Shown: positions 31,705 to 38,324 of the stretch, piece after piece
How the letters are laid out: each line of letters starts with the position of its first letter
How positions within the stretch are numbered: the first letter of the stretch is position 1
NCBI RefSeq assembly: GCF_012927325.1
Contig: NZ_JABBGI010000037.1
Span: 1-38,324, forward strand
DNA from: Chryseobacterium antibioticum
GTDB taxonomy: Bacteria; Bacteroidota; Bacteroidia; Flavobacteriales; Weeksellaceae
DNA length: 38,324 bases
Reading direction: 5' to 3'
Notes under the pieces: model-generated
Seen by the model: the letters and a program-made list of their open reading frames with translations, nothing else
What the model was told of the DNA's origin: nothing
Databases searched by the model: none
Position numbers and translations under genes: made by a program

Positions 31705-32730
31705 TAGATTCATAAACAGTTTCGGATTCACCGGTGTGTTGTTTTTATGGACTTCGTAATGTAGATGCGGTCCTGTTGAACGTCCGGAATTTCCGGATTT
31801 AGCGATAACCTGTCCTACTTTTACTTTCTCATTGACTTTAGAAATCAGCTGAGATAAGTGACCGTAAAGCGTAGCCAATCCGTTTCCGTGAGAAACGATG
31901 ACACAGTTTCCGTAACCGCCTTTTTGACCGGAGAAAATAACTGTTCCTGCAGCAGCAGCTCTCACGTCTGAACCGAAAGCCACGGCAATGTCCAGTCCTT
32001 TATGGAATTGTATCTGGTCCGCTTCAGCAGGTGGATTGTTCTTTTCTACAGGCGCTTTAGCTGAAGAATTGCCGGCAACCGCTTTAGTTGAAGCAGCAGC
32101 AGGTGATGGGGCCGGAGCAGAAGGTGCTGCTTTAGGTGTTACCATTACTTTTACTTCTCTTTTATTCCCGTAACTGTCTGTTAATTCGATGATTTTTTCT
32201 ACAGGTTCCACTTTTACTTCCGGTTTAGGAGCTGTAGCAGCCACAGGTTTAGATTCTGTTGCACTTGATTTCACAGAAGCAAATACGGTTTTAAAAGGAA
32301 TTGGATTTTTTCTGATGCCGAAATTAGAGGAAATGTATCCGTCGGTAGGCATTCCAAGTGGAACTTCCATCAGCTTTTTTTGAAGATTCATCAGATACTG
32401 GCTGTAGCGGTTGGCTTGTTTGGCCAGATATACAGAATTTGAGATACTGTCCTTACTGAGGATCATCAGCTTTTGATCACTGATGTTTTTGGATTTCAGA
32501 AATGAATTAAGCTCAGCCACAGTCTGATCTACCATAGTAAGATCTGTTTTCATTTTTAAATAATCTACACTGTCTTTTTCAGTGTTTATTTTAACGAGGT
32601 TCACTTCATACATCTTGTCATCCTTTTTAGAAAATAACTTGGCGATAAAGATGGCCTGTGCAAAAACTACCAGCAAAAGTCCTCCGAGGAGAATATTCAC
32701 ATTCTTCTTGCTGTTTAGAAATTTCTTCAT
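31702..32730 (-). CDS. Membrane-anchored M23 peptidoglycan endopeptidase
   Basis: A 342-residue protein with an N-terminal membrane helix at about 12-32 (VNILLGGLLLVVFAQAIFIA) and a coiled-coil region at 50-120. A linker of about 90 residues rich in alanine, proline and valine (about 150-240) follows, and then a C-terminal M23/LytM domain. The zinc ligands are complete: H-x-x-x-D in HKGLDIA, and H-x-H in GPHLHYEV. An SSNFGIRKNP segment near 133 is the start of the M23 fold, which the low-complexity linker interrupts. It should cut peptidoglycan cross-bridges in the periplasm during growth or division, or activate another hydrolase. Confidence 0.9.
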   Translation of the reverse strand: MKKFLNSKKNVNILLGGLLLVVFAQAIFIAKLFSKKDDKMYEVNLVKINTEKDSVDYLKMKTDLTMVDQTVAELNSFLKSKNISDQKLMILSKDSISNSVYLAKQANRYSQYLMNLQKKLMEVPLGMPTDGYISSNFGIRKNPIPFKTVFASVKSSATESKPVAATAPKPEVKVEPVEKIIELTDSYGNKREVKVMVTPKAAPSAPAPSPAAASTKAVAGNSSAKAPVEKNNPPAEADQIQFHKGLDIAVAFGSDVRAAAAGTVIFSGQKGGYGNCVIVSHGNGLATLYGHLSQLISKVNEKVKVGQVIAKSGNSGRSTGPHLHYEVHKNNTPVNPKLFMNL

Positions 32731-32930
32731 ATTTCTTCTCTTAGTATATTACAAAACGGTTTAAGCATGCAAATTTAATTAAAAATACTCTTTGGAAGAT
32801 ATTTTTAAAGAAAACTTAGTTTTTTCTGTATTTAACGTCTAATTAGATATTTAATTGTGTTGATGTGTTAATTTTTTCAGAAACTAGCTTTTATCATAGC
32901 CCTAAAGTCCCTGTTCCGTCTTTGTTTTAA

Positions 32931-32938
32931 TATATTTG
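32931..32938 (+). promoter_or_regulatory. -7 element of gpsA
   Basis: TATATTTG matches TAnnTTTG exactly, 17 bases before the gpsA ATG. Confidence 0.6.
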
Positions 32939-32955
32939 CAGTTCACATTTCAATT

Positions 32956-33996
32956 ATGGCTAAAAAGAAAATAATTTCAGAATCTTCACATCCGAAAAAG
33001 ATTAAAAATGAAGTTTCTGTAGGGGTAGTAGGCAGTGGAAGTTTTGCAACTGCTATCGTAAAAATGCTTGTTGAAAACTGTAAAGTGGTACACTGGTGTG
33101 TAAGAAGTGAATTCGTAAAAGGAGCTATTGAGCTTCGCGGACACAACCCGTCTTACCTTACGGCAGTTAATTTTAATCTTAAAAATCTGAAACTTACAAC
33201 AGATATTAATGAGCTGGTGAGTGCCTGCGATGTCATCGTACTGGCAACGCCCTCCATTTATCTTTCGGATATGATGGATAAAATGACCTGTGAATATGGT
33301 GACAAGATCTTTGTTTCCGCGATTAAAGGAATTATTCCTAAAGTAAATGATGTGGTAGCGCATTATTTAAGGGATGAATTCAAAATTGGTTTCAGAAACC
33401 AGGCCGTTATTGCAGGACCATGTCATGCAGAAGAAGTAGCGATGGAAAGACTTTCTTACCTTACCGTTGCAGCAGTAGAGGACGAAACAGCAGATAAGCT
33501 GACCGGAATTTTCAGTTCAGATTTTATCAAAGTACATTCCAGTAAGGATATCTTAGGAAATGAGTACAGCGCGATCCTTAAAAATATTTTTGCCATCGGG
33601 GCCGGAATAGCAAGCGGATTGGGGTATGGAGATAACTTCACTGCTGTTTTCGTTTCCAATGCGATCCGTGAGATGGAAATCTTCCTGGAAGCCATATACG
33701 AAGCCCCAAGAGACGTTAATGAAAGTGCTTATCTGGGTGACCTTCTGGTAACAGCATACTCACTTTTCTCAAGAAACCGCAGTTTAGGAAATCTTATTGG
33801 AAAAGGATATACCGTAAAATCAGCGATCCAGTCGATGAACATGGTAGCAGAAGGGTATTATGCAGCAGATTCCATCTATAAAACAGCTAAACAGAAAAAT
33901 CTTAAACTGCCCATCATAGATACGGTCTACGCAATCCTTTATGAAGGCAAAAATGCAGAAAAGCAATTTAAAAAACTGACTGCAAAATTAAATTAA
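32956..33996 (+). CDS. gpsA: NAD(P)-dependent glycerol-3-phosphate dehydrogenase
   Basis: A 346-residue GpsA. The N-terminal Rossmann loop is GVVGSGSFATA at about 23-33. Substrate and catalytic motifs include VSAIKGI with a conserved lysine, AGPCHAEEVA, AILKNIFAIGAGIASG with the catalytic lysine, and GLGYGDNFTAVF. It reduces dihydroxyacetone phosphate to sn-glycerol 3-phosphate for phospholipid synthesis, in the cytoplasm. The first 20 residues are a lysine-rich extension. Monocistronic with its own promoter; a terminator hairpin lies about 55 bases after the stop. Confidence 0.96.
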   Translation: MAKKKIISESSHPKKIKNEVSVGVVGSGSFATAIVKMLVENCKVVHWCVRSEFVKGAIELRGHNPSYLTAVNFNLKNLKLTTDINELVSACDVIVLATPSIYLSDMMDKMTCEYGDKIFVSAIKGIIPKVNDVVAHYLRDEFKIGFRNQAVIAGPCHAEEVAMERLSYLTVAAVEDETADKLTGIFSSDFIKVHSSKDILGNEYSAILKNIFAIGAGIASGLGYGDNFTAVFVSNAIREMEIFLEAIYEAPRDVNESAYLGDLLVTAYSLFSRNRSLGNLIGKGYTVKSAIQSMNMVAEGYYAADSIYKTAKQKNLKLPIIDTVYAILYEGKNAEKQFKKLTAKLN

Positions 33997-34051
33997 AGAA
34001 GAATCTAAGCATTTAGCTTATTAAGCCTTGTTTAATGATTATAAAAATAGA

Positions 34052-34082
34052 AACTTAAGTCTTTCGGGGCTTAAGTTTTTTA
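34052..34082 (+). terminator. Intrinsic terminator after gpsA
   Basis: AACTTAAG (34052-34059) and CTTAAGTT (34070-34077) form the stem and a T run follows. Confidence 0.75.
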
Positions 34083-34286
34083 TTTCAAGGCAATCAATAG
34101 ATTCTTTTATGAAGAAGAAATCTTATCTTTCGATCACTTCTTTCGATAGGAAAGGATCGACAGTATCCATAGAATTTTTTTGCCTGTTCCGAAACTGCTT
34201 TCATCATAAAAATTAACGTGTTAAAATCGTTAAACGAGACCTTACTTATAAAACTTTTCACGAAATTTGATGTAAAATTTAGAATT

Positions 34287-35792
34287 ATGCCACACTCGCT
34301 TACAAGCAGAACACCGAAACCAAAATATGACGTTGTACTGATAGGCGGCGGAATCATGAGCGCCACTTTAGCAACACTGCTTCACGAATTTGATCCCAAT
34401 CTTGAAATTGCCATATTCGAAAGGCTTGGCAGGTTTGCGAAGGAAAGTACTGCAGCATGGAACAATGCAGGAACGGGGCATTCAGCTTTTTGTGAACTTA
34501 ATTATACTCCTGAAAAACCGGATGGAACGGTTGAGATCACTAAAGCAGAAAGTATTGCAGAGCAGTTTGAGATGTCAAAACAATTTTGGGCTTATCTGGT
34601 GACCAAAGGATATGTTCAGGATCCTAAAGAATTTATCAATTCATGTCCGCATATGAGTCTTGTATTTGGTGAAAAAGATGCTGAATATCTTAGGAAACGT
34701 CATGAAAAGATGTCAGAATCCGTTCTGTTCTCGGGTATGGAATATTCTGCAGATCATGAACAGCTTAGAGAATGGCTTCCTTTGGTGATGAGCAAAAGAA
34801 ATCAGTCTGAAGTGATGGCGGCTACCAAAATGGATATGGGTACCGATGTCAACTTTGGAACGTTAACCAGAAAAATGGGAAGACACCTGCTGGAAGATTC
34901 TAATGTTGAGGTATTCCTATACCACGAAGTAAAAGATGTTGATCTGAGAGAAGACGGAAAGTGGGAGATGAAAGTAAAAGACAGAATCCACAATCACAAA
35001 CAGGAAGTCGTTGCTGATTTTGTATTTATCGGTGCCGGTGGTTATGCGCTTCCTCTGTTGGACAGTTCAGATATTAAAGAAAGTGAAGGGTACGGAGGCT
35101 TCCCTGTTTCCGGGCAGTGGCTGGTAAGTCATACTCAGGAACTGGTTGAAAAACATCACGCCAAAGTATATACTCAGGCTACGGTAGATGCTCCACCAAT
35201 GTCTGTGCCCCACCTGGACCTTAGAATTATTGACGGTAAAAAAGCTCTTCTTTTCGGACCTTTTGCTGGATTTTCCACGAAATTTCTGAAAGAAGGAAGC
35301 TATTTGGATCTGCCTGAAAGCGTTAATACTAAAAATTTAAGATCATTATTTGGAGCATGGTGGCACAACCTGCCTCTCACTAAATACCTTATTCAGCAGG
35401 TAGCGATGACGAAATCCCAGAGAATGCAGCACCTGAGAGAATTCATCAAAGATGCCAATGAAGAGGACTGGGAACTGAAAGTAGCCGGACAGAGAGTACA
35501 GATTATCAAGAAAGATGAAAAAGACGGGGGAAAACTGGAATTCGGAACCGAAGTGGTAGTGAATAAAAGTGGAACCATTGCTTCATTGCTAGGCGCTTCT
35601 CCGGGAGCATCCACAGCAGTGTATGCCATGCTGAATGTGCTTGAAAAATGTTTCCCTGAAAAACTACAGGGAGAGTGGAAAGACAAATTGTTGGAAATGG
35701 TGCCTTCTTATGGACAAAAACTAGCTCACAATCCGGAGCTCACTGAAAAAGTAAGAAACTATACCAAAGACAAATTAGAATTAGAATATTAA
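34287..35792 (+). CDS. mqo: Malate:quinone oxidoreductase
   Basis: A 501-residue FAD-dependent Mqo. The FAD-binding motif VVLIGGGIMSATLA follows a short N-terminus; other family blocks are STAAWNNAGTGHSAFCELNYTP, DMGTDVNFGTL, FIGAGGYALPLL and the C-terminal LLGASPGASTA. I chose the ATG at 34287 because it puts the dinucleotide motif at the usual distance; a GTG at 34218 in the same frame would add 23 residues not typical of the family. It oxidises malate to oxaloacetate and passes electrons to the quinone pool at the inner membrane, as part of the citric acid cycle. Confidence 0.95.
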   Translation: MPHSLTSRTPKPKYDVVLIGGGIMSATLATLLHEFDPNLEIAIFERLGRFAKESTAAWNNAGTGHSAFCELNYTPEKPDGTVEITKAESIAEQFEMSKQFWAYLVTKGYVQDPKEFINSCPHMSLVFGEKDAEYLRKRHEKMSESVLFSGMEYSADHEQLREWLPLVMSKRNQSEVMAATKMDMGTDVNFGTLTRKMGRHLLEDSNVEVFLYHEVKDVDLREDGKWEMKVKDRIHNHKQEVVADFVFIGAGGYALPLLDSSDIKESEGYGGFPVSGQWLVSHTQELVEKHHAKVYTQATVDAPPMSVPHLDLRIIDGKKALLFGPFAGFSTKFLKEGSYLDLPESVNTKNLRSLFGAWWHNLPLTKYLIQQVAMTKSQRMQHLREFIKDANEEDWELKVAGQRVQIIKKDEKDGGKLEFGTEVVVNKSGTIASLLGASPGASTAVYAMLNVLEKCFPEKLQGEWKDKLLEMVPSYGQKLAHNPELTEKVRNYTKDKLELEY

Positions 35793-35803
35793 AAAAGTGA
35801 ATG

Positions 35804-35844
35804 GTGAATAGTCAATTATAAATTCTAAAAAATTGACTATTCAC
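35804..35844. repeat. 14-bp perfect inverted repeat after mqo
   Basis: GTGAATAGTCAATT (35804-35817) and AATTGACTATTCAC (35831-35844) pair perfectly around 13 bases. There is no T run, so it may be a repeat element rather than a terminator; related ATTCACTATTC sequence occurs near 8590. Confidence 0.55.
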
Positions 35845-35870
35845 GATTGACTATTGACATTATATAAAAG

Positions 35871-36272
35871 GTGGAAGAAATACTCGTAAAACCCATTATC
35901 GCCAAAGAACTCCTGGAATCTCTTCAGACCAAAATTGAAGAGGAGAAGCAGGTCATTGTACACTGCTGTTTTCCGGCATCGCCATTTTTAGGAAATCTGA
36001 TCAGGATATGGAATTCTACCTATCTTATTGACAATCAGTCTGAACATAAAAGTAAGCTTATTCATGCTGAGAATATTACGATTTACCCCAATTGGACACC
36101 CGTCCCGTTTATGCGGGATTTCTGGTTTACCTTAGTGTTTTCCGGATTGCCCAGAGACTGTAAAAGTTTTAATCTGCAAGAAGTGATTCCCGAAGAAGGC
36201 GGATTCTTCGTGGAGTCTATCAAAAGAAATTCTCTGGATGTCTACCGGGTGAAAATTTCAGAATCTTATTAA
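35871..36272 (+). CDS. Hypothetical protein upstream of the ANT(6)-like gene
   Basis: A 133-residue soluble protein with probable GTG start at 35871. No family recognised. Visible blocks are VIVHCCFPASPFLGNLIRIWNSTYL, TIYPNWTPVP and FWFTLVFSGLPRDCKSFNLQEVIPE. It ends 3 bases before the next ATG, so it is coupled to the nucleotidyltransferase gene and may be functionally tied to it. Confidence 0.7.
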   Translation: MEEILVKPIIAKELLESLQTKIEEEKQVIVHCCFPASPFLGNLIRIWNSTYLIDNQSEHKSKLIHAENITIYPNWTPVPFMRDFWFTLVFSGLPRDCKSFNLQEVIPEEGGFFVESIKRNSLDVYRVKISESY

Positions 36273-36275
36273 ACA

Positions 36276-37142
36276 ATGAAAGCGCGGGAGGAAAAGCTGA
36301 AACAGATCATCAGTTGGGCAGAAAAGAATTCTGACATTCGCGTTGTACTGCTTACCAGTTCGCTGGTGAATCCTTACGCACCTGTAGATGATTTCAGTGA
36401 CCTTGATATAGAGCTGGTCTTTGAAAACCAGAAGGAGTACCAGACTGATAAGACATGGATATCTCTTTTTGGAGAGCCTGTTTCTATGGTAGAAGAAGAT
36501 GATACTTATTTTGATGGAAAGCACACCATGAAAATGGTCTTGTACACCGATCATGTGAAAGTTGATTTTAAGCTTTATCAAAAATCAGAATTTGTAAAAG
36601 AGGTTCAGGAAGAAACACTTCCCGACGATTGGGATGTTGGTTATAAGGTTTTGGTTGATAAAGATCATTTGACTAAAGATGTAAAGCCGCCAACGTATCA
36701 GTCGATCATGATTCAACAACCGACTGAACAGCAGTTTCAGCAATTGATGAACGATTTCTGGTGGGATACGACCTATGTGGCCAAATGCCTTAATCGTGAA
36801 GATCTGTTTTATGCTAAATTCATGTCTGAAAATGTGATACGGACAGATTATCTCGTCCCTCTGATCGAATGGTATATTGCCAGTTTTCACGACTGGAAAA
36901 ATATCACCACCAATAAACATGGCCGTCTTTTCAAAAAATACCTGTCTGCAGAACTCTGGACGCAGGTAGAAGCTACGTTCTCAGGAAGTAATATTGAGGA
37001 TAACTGGCGTGCTTTACATGCCTCTGCAGATCTGGTGCATGAACTTGGAACTGTTTTAGCAGAGAAACTTAATTTTGAATATCCTCAGAGGCATGAAGAC
37101 GATATAAGAAACTACTTAGATGAGGTGCAATCCATGCTATGA
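36276..37142 (+). CDS. Aminoglycoside 6-adenylyltransferase-like protein
   Basis: A 288-residue protein of the ANT(6)/AadK streptomycin adenylyltransferase family (typical size 280-300). The nucleotidyltransferase motif reads LLTSSLVNPYAPVDDFSDLDIELVF, where the usual G-S-x-A is SSLV and the D-x-D metal pair is DLD. A further acidic position lies in VKVDFKLY. The C-terminal helical domain contains DFWWDTTYVAKCLNRED and LVPLIEWYIASFHDW, both typical. It would adenylylate streptomycin-like compounds if active. In environmental Flavobacteriia such genes are chromosomal, and resistance should not be assumed. Confidence 0.85.
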   Translation: MKAREEKLKQIISWAEKNSDIRVVLLTSSLVNPYAPVDDFSDLDIELVFENQKEYQTDKTWISLFGEPVSMVEEDDTYFDGKHTMKMVLYTDHVKVDFKLYQKSEFVKEVQEETLPDDWDVGYKVLVDKDHLTKDVKPPTYQSIMIQQPTEQQFQQLMNDFWWDTTYVAKCLNREDLFYAKFMSENVIRTDYLVPLIEWYIASFHDWKNITTNKHGRLFKKYLSAELWTQVEATFSGSNIEDNWRALHASADLVHELGTVLAEKLNFEYPQRHEDDIRNYLDEVQSML

Positions 37143-37144
37143 TT

Positions 37145-38197
37145 TTAAGCAAATTCATTCTGCCTGATCAGATTTTCAATACAGTATTCTGCAATGGCGG
37201 TAATCGTTACAAAGGGATTAACACCAATCGTTCCCGGAATTAAAGAGCCATCTAAAACATACAGATTCTCGTGATCGTTTACCTTTCCATATGCATTGGT
37301 CGCTTTACCCAGTACACAGCCACCCAGCGGATGATAGCAGACATCTGCCCCGAAACCATTATTAAATAAAAAATGGCTTCTCGTCCCGCCATTGGCCCGA
37401 TTCATCTTTTTTATAAAATAGTCAGCATTCTCCCTCATTTTAGCCGTATTACTCTGATCCCAGTCTAAATTCAGTTTTTTGGTGTTCACATCATAAGAAA
37501 CTTCTCCTTTTTTATCCACTCTATTGATCAGCAGATATAGAGCCGTCGCCACATCCATTCCCATCGGGAGGGGAGCGATCTCTGTGAAAAAAGGATGTTC
37601 CTTGTCGTCCCAGTTATCAATTCCTCCCACAGGAATCGTAGACTGCTTGGCCCCAGTTCCTCCTGACAAAGGTTTTACCCAGTTTCTGCCCGTCATAAAA
37701 TTGCCATTATTGCCCCAGTTTTTTCCAATTTGTTCGTGAATCGGAAGGTTAGTGACGGCATGAGACTGTAGCAAAAGTTTCAAAGTTCCCATGGTTCCGG
37801 CTGCAAGGATCAGTTTTTTACAGTTGAATATCTTATCAGAAACGACAACTCCGGAAGTGTCGGTTTGCTGAACATTTAAAGTATAGGTTTTATCATCATT
37901 AAGCTTAATATTTTCAACACAATGCAGATCCAGAATTTCAAGATTTCCGGTTTCCAAAGCTTTTTTAAGGTAAGTCTTATCCAGACTGTTCTTACCATGG
38001 TTATTTCCGTAAATCACTTCCGTATTGAAAGCAGAACGGGGAACTTCATTTTTATATTCCTTTTCCATATATTGAAAGTCATAGACATTCGGAACCCGGA
38101 TGGTTTTAAAACCAGCCTTATGAGCTTCCTCTTCACCAACACGCGTAAATTGATAATAAGGACAGTCTTTTAAAAACTGCTCACCAATAACATTTAC
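37145..38197 (-). pseudogene. GMC oxidoreductase (cholesterol-oxidase-like), N-terminus lost to a repeat
   Basis: The minus-strand frame encodes the middle and C-terminal part of a GMC flavoprotein of the cholesterol oxidase type. Family blocks include VPNVYDFQYM, EVPRSAFNTEVIYGNNHGK, LDKTYLKKAL, LILAAGTMGTLKLLL, CYHPLGGCVLGKAT and LDGSLIPGTIGVNPFVTITAIAE. The last two hold the active-site histidine and asparagine and the FAD site. Family-like sequence continues upstream of the first ATG (38068) to about 38197, where the 81-bp repeat begins. The frame stays open through the repeat to a stop at 38300-38302. The N-terminal FAD-binding GxGxxG half is not in this frame or window, so the gene is interrupted unless it is restored beyond the window edge. 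Confidence 0.8.
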
Positions 38198-38279
38198 TTT
38201 TAATCTAAAGAATTCCTCGAGGCTCTGCCTCGGGGTGAAAAGAGGAAAAGTTTGAAAAACGGATGGTTTTTCAAAAGAA
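38198..38279. repeat. 81-bp dispersed repeat, copy 2
   Basis: Second copy of the element at 18634-18714, same orientation on the plus strand, with hairpins CGAGGC-TCT-GCCTCG and GAAAAAC-GGATG-GTTTTTC. It lies inside the GMC oxidoreductase gene and is open in that frame on the minus strand (reading SFEKPSVFQTFPLF...), ending in LEEFFRLK before family-like sequence resumes. Confidence 0.8.
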
Positions 38280-38324
38280 TAAAAAGATGTAGCTTTGATT
38301 TATGGACGATCATATTTTGAAAAG

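Noticed and set aside
34218..34286. GTG start for mqo adding 23 residues
   Set aside because: The ATG at 34287 gives the usual distance to the FAD-binding motif; the extension does not look like Mqo.

Overview
The window reads as a chromosomal segment of a Flavobacteriia member, most likely Chryseobacterium or a close relative. The support is low GC, -7 promoter elements of the Bacteroidetes TAnnTTTG type in front of most transcription units, and gene content typical of that genus (an Mqo, a TerD/TerC/TelA cluster, an ANT(6)-like enzyme, paired helix-turn-helix genes). The genus is an inference.

Region 1 (1-5475) is the most remarkable. A Ro60/Rsr-type TROVE-vWA protein (430-1947) is followed by three genes without a recognised role. 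Around and after the third of these lie eight units of what looks like an undescribed structured RNA family: two at 3497-3653 and six packed head to tail at 4515-5437. Each unit has a closing stem P1, a TGYCGT motif, a second stem P2, a CTTCG/CATCG motif, a variable insert, the other P2 strand, a WTTRC-like motif and the other P1 strand. The inserts are cargo-like. Units 3, 4 and 7 are circularly permuted tRNA bodies whose acceptor end is closed by a loop and whose opened anticodon stem is joined to P2. Unit 5 keeps only a T arm and an acceptor-like hairpin. Unit 8 carries a tRNA-like body in another arrangement. Unit 6 carries a divergent piece of 23S rRNA from helix 69 onward. The rsr gene and the first RNA unit share an unusual promoter (TGCGYA-N7-TGCGYA-N9-TWACTTTG) with identical spacing, which argues for co-regulation. 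Known bacterial Y RNAs such as YrlA bind Rsr and mimic tRNA, so the array is best read as an expanded, multi-target Y-RNA-like set.

Region 2 (5455-17370) holds a pair of helix-turn-helix genes, a frameshifted SulP transporter, a second EF-G-like GTPase, and a tellurite/stress (Ter) operon encoding a HAD phosphatase, a phosphoribosyltransferase, two TerD proteins, TelA and a TerC membrane protein. The EF-G-like gene has a leader that looks like a translation-coupled attenuator: a 28-codon ORF whose end can pair with the downstream intrinsic terminator.

Region 3 (17428-27190) has a catalase-like protein, a dispersed 81-bp repeat next to an IS5-like insertion sequence, and then a very AT-rich defence operon. 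That operon encodes an XRE regulator with a palindromic operator, a methyltransferase carrying an HsdR_N-type nuclease domain, a specificity subunit, a PtuA-like ATPase, a PtuB-like HNH protein and a FokI-like PD-(D/E)XK nuclease. It combines type I restriction parts with a Septu-like pair and has no HsdR motor.

Region 4 (27200-38324) is mostly ordinary chromosome: an FKBP isomerase, a lipoprotein, an Rrf2 regulator with two matching operators flanking its gene, an NAD(P)-binding reductase, an MBL-MoaF fusion, an M23 peptidase, gpsA, mqo, an ANT(6)-like nucleotidyltransferase, and a GMC (cholesterol-oxidase-like) oxidoreductase broken near its N-terminus by a second copy of the 81-bp repeat.
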